Assembly: GCA_036023115.1 (NCBI GenBank)
Contig: JAYKKT010000090.1
Span: 35,421,001 to 35,485,000 of the forward strand
Direction: 5' to 3'
Source: Brasenia schreberi
Taxonomy: Eukaryota > Streptophyta > Magnoliopsida > Nymphaeales > Cabombaceae
DNA: 64,000 nucleotides
A program made the translations under genes and the position numbers. The notes below the pieces were generated by a model. That model was not told the origin of the DNA. It ran no database searches and was given only the letters and a program-made list of their open reading frames with translations. Of the stretch, positions 1 to 10,863 are shown one piece after another. The stretch's first letter is position 1. Each line of letters starts with the position of its first letter.

Positions 1-27
1 AAATTTTAACAAGCGGCTTGTGTTCTA

Positions 28-350
28 GCTCGTCTAACTCGACTGTTGTTTCGTCATGTTTGGCTCAAACAAGCTAACCTTTTCTCTTTCTTTCTTGGGT
101 TAAGAAGAACCCTACCAGATGTACACCCGGGTATTGAACTCCTGACCTTTTATCACTGAGTGAATACAATCTCGTCTAACTCAACTGGTGCGTCGTCATG
201 TTTGGCTTGGTTAGCTCAAACAAGCAAACGTTTTCTTATATATATAAGAAAATGGGGTTAAGAAGACCCTACCAGATGCACTCCCGGGTACTGAACTCCT
301 GACCTTTTATCACAGAGTGCAGCCCTCTAGCCAGTCAGCCACGTCCCCAC
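28..350. repeat. Tandem duplication of a SINE-containing block
   Basis: Two successive blocks (about 28-169 and 170-328) begin with the same words, CTCGTCTAACTC then GTCATGTTTGGCT, and both run into the same tRNA-derived SINE tail on the minus strand (ACCAGATG, CCCGGGTA, TGAACTCCTGACC). The second block has an extra short AT run and a more complete SINE. The order of shared words shows a duplication, not two independent insertions. Confidence 0.7.
249..350 (-). mobile_element. tRNA-derived SINE (family 1), minus strand
   Basis: Read on the minus strand the block starts GTGGGGACGTGGCTGACTGG, which resembles a tRNA A box, and then carries a B-box-like GAGTTCAGTACCC. These are the two internal Pol III promoter elements of a tRNA-derived SINE. 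A 5'-truncated copy lies at about 100-168 and another copy at 21100-21192. No open frame is present. Confidence 0.75.
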
Positions 351-495
351 AAGCTAACAAATTGAAATTGAACAAATCTTAAGTTGATGAACCAACTATG
401 AACAACATGTGCCACTTTGTTCAGCTCGTTTAGCAACCTAAGTTGACTCGCTTCGAATCTACCTCCACCAGGCTTTGCTCTTTTTCATGGTCTAA

Positions 496-594
496 GATTT
501 GAATGTGATGGGAAACAAAGAATTCATGTAGTCGACCCCGTCTAGTATGGAAAAAGGCATAGTTGTTGTTATTGTACGATTTGAATGTGATGGG
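496..594 (+). mobile_element. 65-bp 5'-truncated RTE LINE tail with perfect 17-bp target duplication
   Basis: The insert 513-577 is the last ~65 bases of the RTE-type LINE seen at the right end of the window (AAACAAAGAATTCATGTAG, GTCTAGTATGG, then a TTG-rich tail). It is flanked by identical 17-mers GATTTGAATGTGATGGG at 496-512 and 578-594. This is the expected footprint of target-primed reverse transcription with early abortion. Confidence 0.9.
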
Positions 595-1219
595 CTCGTA
601 ATTGAGCCGAACAAATTGAACTATTCATTGCTTGCATCATTTTCTATACGAACAAGCTGAGCTAAGTGTTAGCCGAACAACCTTTATTCGAACAAGTTTA
701 TGAACAGCTCGTCATCCTTTTACTAGCCGAGCCGAGCCGAATCAGGTAGAGAGAGGGACGTTTTATTTAAATACCTTAAATAAATGACCCTTCGTTTACC
801 CTAAAGTCTTTCTTTGTGGAAAAGTTAGACAAAAGATGGCCATTCATTTGCCTTTGCATATTCTACAACAATTGCCTTGCGGGCATGGTTTAGGCAAAAC
901 TTCCAAAAAATGCCATTTAACGAAACGGAGTTGAACAGACTATGTTCATATTGAGCTCAGATTGCTTGGTTTAACGCAAGTTGAACTGCTGAGACAACTA
1001 TGAGTGGCTTGGTTCATTTACCAAAGTTCGTCGAACCACTCATCCCCAGAGAAAAGAGATTGACTAGCCTTTCATATTATTTGATCAAAACCAAGTTCAA
1101 GAATGCACACATAAATAGTCTTTGTTTAGAACATTCGAAAGAAATCAATGTAATTATTTCTACCAAGTATTGGAAAGAAACTCAAAATCACCAAAAATAG
1201 TAACAAGTGTCTCTCTCTC

Positions 1220-1222
<3 letters not shown>
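595..1222. other. Non-coding, no gene recognised
   Basis: This stretch has short GAGCCGAGCCGA-like words typical of plant interspersed repeats. It has no long open frame and nothing resembling a known gene. Confidence 0.6.

Positions 1223-1256
<34 letters not shown>
1212..1256. repeat. (CT)n-(AT)n microsatellite
   Basis: A short CT run is followed by about 16 uninterrupted TA units. Confidence 0.95.
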
Positions 1257-1258
<2 letters not shown>

Positions 1259-1347
1259 AAGGAAGCACATACGGATGCAAGAAATGGTAGAGCAGAAGTG
1301 AAAGATAAGCAAATGGTAAGGAAATTACGCCCAAGTCCTTCTATTCC

Positions 1348-1489
1348 AGAATGATGCAATGTTAGAGATGAGTTCCACATGGTTTAATTTCCGGGCTGGC
1401 ATGATTTTTTTGGTCACGATGGGAACAGCTTTAAAAAATAAAAAGAAAAGAAAGGGATGTGGGACTCATCTCTAGCATTGCATCATTCT
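1348..1489. repeat. Near-perfect 33-bp inverted repeat (foldback)
   Basis: The arm at 1348-1380 and the arm at 1457-1489 are reverse complements over 33 bases with two mismatches. Both mismatches would be G:U pairs in a transcript read in the + direction. The loop is 76 bases. A further partial copy of the second arm (GCATGTGGGACTC) follows at about 1491-1503. It could be a decayed MITE or a small-RNA-type hairpin. There is no coding content. Confidence 0.85.
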
Positions 1490-1688
1490 AGCATGTGGGA
1501 CTCTTCGTCATATTTTGGTTACAAGGCAAACATCTGCAGCATGACACTTTTCTCAGTAACTCCATTGCCACGGACTTGAATGAAAGCAATCTCTCAAGGC
1601 ACAAATTATGAGTACAGATGATTTTAGTGATAAGAGCCAATATAAATGACTGTTGAATAGAGCATCCGTGAATCAGTCAAGTTTTCAA

Positions 1689-2236
1689 CAGTTTCTTTTC
1701 TCTGTGGACAATGTTACTCTGAAGATCCCTGTTTCGAACTTCAGCCAAGTTTTCAACAGCAATTTCTTGTGCAGTCTATCGACGAGGTTCATATTTTAAT
1801 TGGCGTCCATATTGTTGATCCGCTCACCTGTGCAGAACGAACTTCATCATTTATGTGGTATTGGAATTCTTGTGCACATGTCAGCAGTTTCTTTTCTCTG
1901 TGGACAATGTTACTCTGAAGATCCCTGTTTCGACTTCAGTCAAGTTTTCAACAGCAATTTCTTGTGCAGTCTATCGACGAGGTTCATATTTTAATTGGCG
2001 TCCATATTGTTGATCCGCTCACCTGTGCAGAACGAACTTCATCATTTATGTGGTATTGGAGTTCTTGTGCACATGTCAGCAGTTTCTTTTCTCTGTGGAC
2101 AATGTTACTCTGAAGATCCCTGTTTCGACTTCAGTCAAGTTTTCGCAGGCTATCGACGAGGTTCATATTTTAATTGGCGTCCATATTGTTGATCCGCACC
2201 TGTGCAGAACGAACTTCATCATTTATGTGGTACTGG
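1689..2236. repeat. Tandem triplication, ~195-bp unit
   Basis: Three head-to-tail copies begin at about 1689, 1885 and 2080, each with CAGTTTCTTTTCTCTGTGGA. They share nearly the whole unit, including TCGACGAGGTTCATATTTTA and GTGCAGAACGAACTTCATCA. The third copy lacks a short internal stretch, and the first carries one extra base. The high identity means the duplication is recent. No known gene is recognisable in the unit. Confidence 0.95.
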
Positions 2237-2651
2237 AGCAATGGCGGTTTCGGCTTCTACTTCATCATTGGGGATTAAGTTTGATAATTATTAACGTAGT
2301 GTGACTATTTTCCGGGGATTTTTTTCAATTTTCGAGAATTGTCCATAGGCACTGCCTGATTGGGATGGCAATGGGGTGGGTTGTGGACGGGTATACCTAT
2401 ACCCGGCCCCAATACAAACCTCAACAGTGCGGGTTTAAGTTCGGGCTCTATTTTATATGTACCTTCTGTCATCAAATAGTTCAAATATAAATTCGGGGAG
2501 GGAAGGCTCAATCCACACGACACAATGTGAGAGAGCAAACTCCTGATTCCCACAAGTATAAGAGTGATTGATATTTGATTCATAGACAGTGGTCCAAGGA
2601 AGGTAAAAATTGCAGTCATCAAACTGATTTTAACAAGAGAATTGATGCACC

Positions 2652-2772
2652 GAGCTAAATGGCAGGGTGCTGTAACACCATTATTGTTGGTGGGGAGTTT
2701 TGACTCTCAGGGGATGCATGTGTTGGTGCGTCTTAGGCTTCGGCCTTCTCTTATAATAATAATAAAAAAAAG
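2652..2772 (+). mobile_element. tRNA-derived SINE (family 2)
   Basis: The head AGCTAAATGGCAG resembles an A box, GGGGAGTTTTGACTCTCAG a B box, and the body ends with the family word TTAGGCTTCGGCCTT followed by an A/T-rich tail. The same order of words occurs at 24429-24527 and 33411-33539. Confidence 0.8.
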
Positions 2773-3987
2773 CATGAACCAACGGTTCAAGATCTTATTT
2801 AATGCTCAGCTCATTGGTTTTGGTTTAAGCCAAGTTCAGAACGAACCCAAGTTAGACGAACACGAGTTTCTCTAAAGGTTAAAAATGCAACTTTCTTACG
2901 TATAATTCTCATTAGAAAGGTCACTTTTTTATTATAATAAAATTGGAATTCTATTCTTCAAGAAATTTCTAGTGAAATTAAAAGATTTTAAGTCTTAATT
3001 TTGTTATATCAACTCAATTGGTTGGGTTATCATAGTTTTCTAATAGCTCAGTGTTGGTTCATTTCGATCTTCAACGTGATACCAACAACCTGCTTTTCAT
3101 TTTAAGGGTGTTTGATTGTGAAACCTGGGCCTACAAAACCAGAACTGTCTTAGGCCCAGACTTTGTACTCAAATGCAGGCCTCAGCGTGTATAGTAACGA
3201 CCCTGCTTTCATCTCGTTTACAAGGCTCACTGAGGGCCGCGGGCCACTCGAATTGGGCTTGCTTTGACAGATCTGTAGGCTTGGCCTCGCAATCAAGCAC
3301 TACCTTTATTGTAAAATAACCCAAACCAGACCCTATTGTACATATTGCATTCATACAAAAACTACCCAACTAATTAACTATATGTGTGTGCGTGTTAATG
3401 TGTATGATTGGCGAGTGCTTAATATTTAATGGTACTCACAACGTAAAATTATCGGTCTCCTTGTATGAATTAGTATTATACGCATTATATATACGTGTAT
3501 ATATAAAAGATCCAAGCTTTGTGAATATAAATGTATGAACATATCTACAATATTATATTGTATTGTATTATATATGTGAAAGGATCAACCGAAGCCCAAT
3601 TAGGTTGGAAAATGGTTTACCTATCGGAACCTTAAGTGACCCGATTAGCAATATTCATGAGTGGGTTCTGGTTTTGGTTTTAGAATTATCGTATTCGGTT
3701 TTGATTTTAGAACTGCTTCGAAATCATTTGAGGAAAAAAATTGAAGAAAAAGGTAATGCATCCTTTAAGAAGTTTGGAACAAATATTTTAACATAATTAA
3801 TGACGTTTTAGAACCGTCTTTGGTGATTCTGAATCGATTTCCGAAAATGATGAATCATAAGAGAATCGAGAACTCTCTGATTCTGGAACCAGTTTTCACC
3901 GATTTTAATTACCGCCGGTTTCTTCAGTTGTGTAGTTTCCGTTCGACCGTCGTGTAGGTTTCGAACTGATCAGTAGAAATGTCTAAT
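2773..3987. other. Non-coding, upstream of the U2AF35 gene
   Basis: AT-rich sequence. From about 3590 to 3910 there are repeated GGTTTTGATTTTAGAAC-like words resembling the GGTTTGGTTC-rich MITE-type repeats at 34.3 kb. No gene was recognised. Confidence 0.55.
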
Positions 3988-4128
3988 CATGCTCGCCATG
4001 GGGCTTTTAATAAAAGCTATTGACTCGTGTAAAGGCCGAGCACGAGTTCGACTCCCAGGACGTGCTTACCGGGCTGGGGCCTCCCGTCTCAACAGCCCCC
4101 TTCCCCTCTCCCCGGGAAAAAGAAAAAC
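3988..4128 (+). mobile_element. tRNA-derived SINE (family 3) abutting the U2AF35 promoter
   Basis: The piece carries an A-box-like TCGCCATGGGG, a canonical B box in GAGTTCGACTCCCAG, then a GC-rich body with a C-rich stretch and an A-rich tail (GGGAAAAAGAAAAA). It ends about 14 bases before the TATA box of the U2AF35 gene, so it would form the proximal upstream promoter region. Confidence 0.75.
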
Positions 4129-4141
4129 CTACCTGGAGTAG

Positions 4142-4170
4142 TATAAAAGGGAGGAACTAGCCCTAACCCT
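4142..4170 (+). promoter_or_regulatory. U2AF35 core promoter: TATA box and telo-box-like motif
   Basis: TATAAAA at 4142-4148 is followed at 4161-4170 by CCCTAACCCT, a telo-box-like motif common in promoters of plant translation and RNA-processing genes. The start codon is at 4214, leaving a short 5' leader of about 40 bases if transcription starts some 30 bases after the TATA box. Confidence 0.7.
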
Positions 4171-4213
4171 CATCCTTATCTTTGTGTGTAAACGGGGGAA
4201 GGAGAGGAAGGCG

Positions 4214-7025
4214 ATGGCGGAGCACTTGGCGTCGATCTTCGGCACAGAGAAAGACAGGGTGAACTGCCCGTTCTACTTCAAGATAGGCGCTTGCCGGCAC
4301 GGCGATCGCTGCTCCCGACTCCATACTAAGCCCAGCATCAGCCCAACGCTTCTCCTTTCGAACATGTACCAGAGGCCCGATATGATCACGCCCGGCGTCG
4401 ACCTCCAGGGTCAGGCCTTGGATCCTCACAAGATCCAGGAGCACTTCGAGGTTGCTTTTTCTTGCTTCCTTTTCGTTTCCGTTCCAAGCCCCACACCCTC
4501 CTTTTCCATTTATACAGGAGGGAAATTTTCAGGGATTCACGTGATGCCGTTTTCTTCAAGATCTCTACCAGAGTAGGCCAGATTTCGTTGTTTTATCGCT
4601 TCGTTTTCCTTATTTTTGCCTTTCTGTAGCCACTGTTGCCGTTTCCTTCAAGATCTCTACCAGATTTTTGTTATTACCTTTTGGTTGTTCTTTTGTAGCT
4701 AACTGTTGCCCTTTTGCTCGAAGTGTCTACCGTGATTTAATCAACTTATCGCTTCGTTGGGCTTGTTCTTGTGATTGCATAGTCATCGGAGTTTCCTTGT
4801 TTTTTCTTCTCTAACCCGGCCTCGAAGCTTCAGATTGACAAAATCAAATGAACCGCCCTAGGATGGAACTCGAAACGCTCGATTTTTATAGTCATGTTTG
4901 GAGGAAAGCTGCAACCTTTCATTCTGCTTTTCCTGCTTTATTGCTTTGCTTCTATTTCTATCTAGGCATCGTGCTGCTTTTAGCGCTTTATCGTCTACTC
5001 TTTCGGGGGGTTTTGCCTTTCTTTTCTATTTGGATGATTTCTCTGATCTTCAATTTTGTACCCTTTTGACGTGGATTGGTTCTGTGATATTTCGATCATT
5101 ATGTCCTGTTTTGATTCTGACTTTTGTGTTATTTGCGAATGAGTGTATATTTGCTTAAGGTTTCATGTTGTACCGCCTCTGTGGATTTTATAAGCGGGTA
5201 GCTTACGAATTTTATCCTTTTGATATAATCTTGATGTCATTTTATGTTATGATAATCGGTGATTTACGGTACAATATGTTTATCGGTGATGCATCCATGA
5301 CACTTCCAGCAGGTCTTTTCTTAGCTGTCTGCCTTGAGTATTGTAATGGTTCTGTAATGAAGCTATAGTCAGTTGCTGTTTGAGTTGTTACGTAATCATT
5401 TCTTTTACTGAAATATGATATTGTTGCTGGAAGGCTTCATTAATGATCGCAAAACGGTGTTTTGGGAATATGGTTGTGTCATTTTGTTTCAAATATTCAG
5501 GATCGAATATTAGCTTGTCTTGCTTATAGATAATTATTAATTTGTTAAGGTTTGCTTAATGCGGTGTCTGCAATGGAATCTGAATGTTTTCTCCTTAGTA
5601 CGTTTGCTAGTGATAGCATTTGCTCCACTTGTTATGTTAGCGTTGTGATATCGCTGCTGAGGCACATGATAATTTGTCCAAGTGTTTTGCATGTTTATGT
5701 GGCTTTGGCTAGTTATGGATGTTCTGTCATTAGTCTATCTCTAATATTGAATTGGAGAAATTTCTACGTGTTCAAGCTAAATGTCGAGTTATACTTTCAT
5801 TGAGCATGGTAGTTGTCAGTTGGCTGGCCTACTCTGTTTAAAGTTAATGCTAATAAAGCTTGTGTGTTATTTACCAATTTGGGTGATCATTATCTTCAAG
5901 TGATGTTTACTCTTGTTCATCCGTCTGTCATATCCAAGTTATTCTTCCCCTATGTTAATATTTTGTTTGAATTGTGAACCTCAAGCTAATGTATTAACTA
6001 TTAACCAATTAATCTTGATTTTTCTTGCAGGATTTTTATGAGGATCTGTTTGAGGAGCTTAGCAAATATGGTGAGATAGAAAGTCTGAACATATGCGACA
6101 ACTTGGCTGATCATATGGTAATTATGCTGGATCCTCTTTAAAATAGCCTTTTCTATGCAGTTTTTGTTGTTAAAAAGGTTGTACCTTTAACCTTCTTTGG
6201 ACAGGTTGGTAATGTTTATGTTCAGTTTAGGGAGGAAGAGCATGCTGCCAATGCACTTAGAAATCTCACTGGAAGATTCTACGCAGGTCAGCCTATTCCA
6301 ACAGTTTCCTGGTATTCTAATTTCTATGTGTAACATGTTATACAAAACCTCTTGTACTCACCCTTCTTTTGACTGTTGTTGTTTGTGGCTGATAAATTTC
6401 AGGTCGTCCCATCATTGTGGACTTCTCTCCAGTGACTGATTTTCGTGAGGCAACTTGCAGGCAGTATGAGGAGAACACCTGCAACAGAGGTGGATATTGC
6501 AATTTTATGCATTTAAAGAAGATTAGCAGGTAAAACTGGGCACTGATATTTCACTGGTTTATGTGATTGATATCAACTTGATGTGATGAGACACATTCCC
6601 GGAATCTGTTGCAATTGCTTCTTATTTAAAGGGATCTAAGGCGGCAATTGTTTGGACGCTATCGTCGAAGGCATAGCCGCAGCAAGAGTCGCAGTCGTAG
6701 CCCATTGAGACATCGTAACCATGAGGAGCGACCACGTGGTGGTGGTGGCGGTGGTCGCGGCCATGGAAGGAGATATGATGAGAGGGAAGATAGAGGAGTT
6801 AGGAGGCCAAGGAGTCGCAGCCCTGGCCACAGGAGAGGAAGGAGCAGGAGCCCTGGGGGAAGGAGGAACAGAAGCCAAGAGAGGGAAGGCAGCGCTGAGA
6901 GGAGAGCCAAAATCGAACAGTGGAACAGGGAACGCGAGCAAGCTGCAGCAATCACTGCTAACAGCAATGATAATAGCCATAGCCGTGATCATGAACAGAA
7001 TGGTGGATATGGTGGCGACTACTAA
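4214..7025 (+). CDS. U2AF35: Splicing factor U2AF 35-kDa subunit (small subunit), 5 exons, 308 aa
   Basis: Small subunit of the U2 auxiliary factor, which binds the AG at 3' splice sites in the nucleus as a partner of the large subunit. Exons that join in frame: 4214-4450, 6031-6117, 6205-6286, 6403-6529, 6632-7025. Domain order seen: N-terminal CCCH zinc finger (C18, C27, C33, H37); atypical RRM (UHM) about residues 43-148; second CCCH finger (C154, C162, C168, H172); then an arginine-serine tail with RSKSRSRSP and [16 protein letters not shown], a glycine-rich patch and a C-terminal GGYGGDY, as in plant orthologues. The start is the ATG of [10 protein letters not shown], the usual family start. 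Oddities: intron 1 is 1.58 kb with a weak donor (GTTGCT), intron 3 has donor GTCAGC, and intron 4 ends in AAAG with a second in-frame acceptor 9 bases on. No stops or frameshifts, so probably functional. Confidence 0.96.
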
Positions 7026-8984
7026 GAATGTGGTTTGTTCTCTTATCTTTTTTCCTTGGATTCGTGTATACTCTGTGCCCATGGTGCAAAGGCTTTCATT
7101 TTCAACAAATAGCCACTCAAAGTTTAGCTTACAGACCATTTTCCCCTGTGCAGGTGTGCAGGTTCACACTATGATAATGTGCTGTAAAGTCTTTGTTTTC
7201 ATTTTCCTTCCTCATAATTCCATTATCTGCCTGCATTTGCTTATCTTCTCACCCCGTTTTCCCAATATCAACCTGCTGACCAAACTTTCCTTCTTTCTGG
7301 ACATAAACTCGGTGCTCAAATTTTATCGTTCGTCCATGTTAGTAATATGAGGACCAAAAAATGCCTTTTGAAACCCCACTTGGCCTCCGCTGATCGGCCA
7401 TTTATTTTCCTTCTTGCATAACAGCAATTTAGGAGCAGTGCCTGCGTGTTTGACCCTCCTTCGTTGTTTCTGTCGATTAGTGGTCTTTTGGTTGCGTAAT
7501 GCAGAATCGCATGTGGCTTAGCTTTCGGCTTAGGAGACACATATCTGTTCCATCTCTTTTTTGGAAAAGTTCGTGCTTACAGTTTCTTAATGAGTTTTGC
7601 AGGTTCAGGTATCCCTGCTATTAAGGATCAACTTCGTTTTCATGCAGCTGTTATGAAATTTTGTACAGGTTGGCGCAAGAAAATATAACAAAAGATCGAC
7701 GTGCAGTTGCAGGTGGCGTATGAGTTGGATGCTGTTTATGCCAGTGATCGATCAATATGTGCAGCTGAAATGGTGGTTTCTTTTGCTCTCTTTTTTCTTC
7801 TGTTTCTAGTCCTTTGCAGGTTGATCTGTATGCGCTTTTTATGGTAGACGATGTATTTGGTGGACACACCTTGGGAGAACAATCTTTGAAGAGATAATTG
7901 TAGGATGATTCTGCTGACACCATAAATGATTGTTAGGGTTTGTTTATATTTGTCAATTTAAATCAGCTATGCCCTTCACGAACGTTACTGTGGTCTGCGA
8001 AGTGGTTGCACCTAAGTGTTCGACCAGAACCCGACGTGAAACCTTCGTGCCCTTTGGGTTACTTGGCGCGCTACCCTTCTTTGGCTCCTGAGTGGGTTTG
8101 TCTTTGTACTTGGGAAGTCTCCCGTTTGAATCTCTACTGGTGTTCCATTTTTTTCTTGGTTAATGTGAGGGAGTTTAGGTCCACTTGTTCCGGTATGAAG
8201 TTATGAACTTGTTGATTCTTAACATGAAGAGACAAACCCGGATTTGTTCGTTTGTTGCTCAAGGCTCTGCTGTTCGATCTTTCCAGTCGAATGCGTTGAT
8301 TTGGCCTCTTGGGGCTGAATATCATGTTATTTATCTTTTCTTTGTCAAATGCTTTTATGTGGGTGTTTTCACATTGAGCCCTGTGTTTGGCCGTTCGTAT
8401 CAAGCCTTTTTTCTCGGTGCGTCATGCAGTTGCAAGATATCAGCTGTTAGAATCTTAAAAGCTGATATCAATCTTCATTTGAACTAGTCAAAATCTCATA
8501 TTTTCACCTTTTCACGTTGAATTCTATCGTCCGATGCCGAAAGCCTACATGTTGGCCTTTCTTATTGGGTGCTACGTTTATGTGGAAAACATTGTGACTT
8601 GATATAAACCCCAATATATGCATCTAATATTTTAGGTAATTGGTATCCAGAGCTAAATAGCCCAACGGCTTTGTGCATTGGAAGAACCATAAGACAATGG
8701 ATTGACTCACGTGAGCGGTGGAGATTAGGACGGGCTTACACATCTTAATACTTCTTTTTTCTCTGCGAGAATGTTTGTCCCTTCCGGACATTATATACAT
8801 ACGGTGTCATAGAATCTAACGAGCAAGGGATATATGGGTTCCTTGAGAAGGAACAGCAAAAGCATTTTTTTCTCTTCATTTCTACTAAACCCATCTTGTC
8901 CACCCCAAAGAAAGTGTAAAGAAAAAGGGATGAAAGTGTTTCTGATTAACACGAAGCAGAGGGTTGCACTGAGAGCCTTTTCTC
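7026..8984 (+). other. U2AF35 3' untranslated region and downstream non-coding
   Basis: T-rich sequence with several TGCAG-type acceptor-like words, and no credible coding exon. Part of it must be the 3' UTR, but I see no clear poly(A) signal that fixes its end. At 8040-8150 there is a weak tRNA-like stretch (CGTTTGAATCTC) that may be an old SINE. Confidence 0.5.
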
Positions 8985-9085
8985 GCCCGCCAGGGAACTC
9001 TACTCCACATGGTGGTGAGTTTGATTTCAAGGGTGTGCATACCTGGCTTAGGCCTCTCCATTGTTACAAAAAAGAAAAGAAAGGC
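8985..9085 (+). mobile_element. Degenerate SINE (family 2-like)
   Basis: A GGTGGTGAGTTTGATTTCAAG B-box region, then GTGTGCATACCTGGCTTAGG, CCTCTCCATTGTTAC and an A-rich tail follow the family-2 order (B box, GCATG, GGCTTAGGCCTC). The head is poorly preserved. Confidence 0.5.
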
Positions 9086-9477
9086 ATGAAGTAGAGGGTT
9101 GAACTGGGGATGGTAAAAAAAGGTAAAGATCTTGTCAAGGAAAAAAAGAAGAAGCCCTAAAACAAATATCAAATTGAAAGAAAAAAAACTACTGTCAATA
9201 CTCTTATCAATCTCTTTTGGTGAAAGAAAGAGCCAAGAGCCCTAAAAGAAAGAAGGAACATGGAGACTAAGAGGGGCATATAAAACGCTTTGTAACATCC
9301 GCAAGAATTGATTTTAAACCAATTCTGGCTTGCAGAGGCAGTGGTAGCTCATCGATAAGAAAGTATGAGGAAATAGATGGGAGTCTGTTGAGTTAAAACG
9401 AAGAGAACTTCAAGAGTAATGAAGAAAATAATTGGAATACAGACCAATACTTTTGAAGTCAAATGTTGATATGACCG

Positions 9478-9590
9478 TGCGTTACCTCACCTGGCAAGGC
9501 TCTCGATTCATGTGATGAGAGCCCTGAGTTCTATTCCTGGTGCATGCATACCTCCCTTCGCACCCCTGTTATGGAATAAAAAAAAAATGC
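9478..9590 (+). mobile_element. Probable tRNA-derived SINE
   Basis: TTACCTCACCTGGCAAGGCT resembles an A-box region and GAGTTCTATTCCTGG a B box. The body ends with GCATGCATACC and a run of ten A's. No flanking duplication is clear. Confidence 0.55.
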
Positions 9591-9599
9591 TATAACGCA

Positions 9600-10560
9600 A
9601 GATTGAGCACCATGGCTCCCATAGAAAACTCAACTGAGTGCAGTTTGGGACTTTATCATTCACCGAGTCTGCATCTTCCTTAGCTAAGTTGTAAGTAACA
9701 TCTTGAGAGAAGTGGAGAAAAGTCCTTTCTCACGGGTCTGACCTTTCTAAATTTGGCCTTTGCAAAAGAAAAATCCTGTGGTGGGACTCTGCGCAGTAAA
9801 GTCATTTGTCTTGGTGCAATTTAGAAATATCTGGTTATTACTGGGCCCAGGGGAGCCCGCCCTTGGGCTTACCATGGTCTACCAATGAAGCTTATTTCAC
9901 AGGGACATGGCATTTCTCGTATGTGACCTGATATGGGAAGGGTTCGACATATTAACATGATATACGCAGCCAAGGTGGGAGGTCAGCCCCACCCAAATTT
10001 CAAAAATATACTACAAATGTATAGCCCATCGTTGAGTCCGTGGCCCGTAATAATACACAGTATGTCTCATCTTAACATATTTCCCTCCTCTTGCCAATCC
10101 AAAAAGAAAAAGATAGGCTCTGCATTTATGCCGACAAATTCAAGCTTGAGCTAAAAGATGAGGCTAATAAAACATGGTTTGGTGTGCTCATGGTTGTGGA
10201 TTGGCCAGCAAGTTTTTAGGTGGTAAACCACCAAGAAAGGCCAGTGCAGTGTGGTAGAGCAGGTATGAGCAAGGGCGTCCCGTGATGGACCACCAAAAGC
10301 AGGGTGGTAGGTGTGATCCATGTTTCCTGTAAGAGGGTTGAGTTGAGTTGCATATAGTAATACAGTTGAACTCGATTGTTAGCCTAGGTCCAAGCCTACA
10401 TAGAGTGACAGCACGGTTGGTCTCGGTTTGATTTTGAAGGGCACTAAGAGGTACATATTTTTGAACGTTCATTACCAAGAAATTTTCATAAAATCAATAC
10501 ATTATATACGTTTTTCAGTAAAAACAGCTGATTTTAAATAAATAAATAATAATCAAGCAA
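9600..10560. other. Non-coding, nothing recognised
   Basis: AT-rich intergenic sequence. No gene, and no repeat that I can name. Confidence 0.5.
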
Positions 10561-10563
10561 TAG

Positions 10564-10707
10564 GTCGATCACGAGCATAATGCGGACAAGATGCTGCCGC
10601 TTCAGCCACCAGGTTCTATGCCAGCCCGACCCCGTGACTCCATGTTGTTTGACATGCCCCCTGTTGGATCGCGTGCTCCTCCGTCGCTCTTGACGGATTC
10701 ACTTTAA
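10564..10707 (+). pseudogene. GC-rich open fragment, possible captured exon piece
   Basis: A 47-codon frame from a stop at 10561-10563 to the TAA at 10705-10707 is markedly GC-richer than its flanks. It reads as a proline-rich peptide (KMLPLQPPGSMPARP, then LFDMPPVGSRAPPS). Composition and codon-like structure suggest a fragment of a gene, but I do not recognise the parent and see no start codon context or splice sites. Confidence 0.25.
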
Positions 10708-10806
10708 CTTCTAATAACGGCAAAATTAGTGATCACTATGGGAATGGGGCGCGTCTTATATGTGTACCCGGCTTCAAATATCAGTTTTATGATTTATGCC
10801 TCCTAT

Positions 10807-10860
<54 letters not shown>
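10807..10860. repeat. (AC)n-(AT)n microsatellite
   Basis: Twelve AC units pass directly into about fifteen AT units. Confidence 0.95.

Positions 10861-10863
<3 letters not shown>

Noticed and set aside
1800..2192. Two 64-65-codon frames with identical starts
   Set aside because: Produced by the 195-bp tandem repeat; no homology or gene context, so not called as duplicated genes.
6721..7350. 209-codon + frame and 102-167-codon minus frames over the U2AF35 last exon
   Set aside because: They are shadows of the RS-domain exon; the correct frame is fixed by the conserved joined protein.
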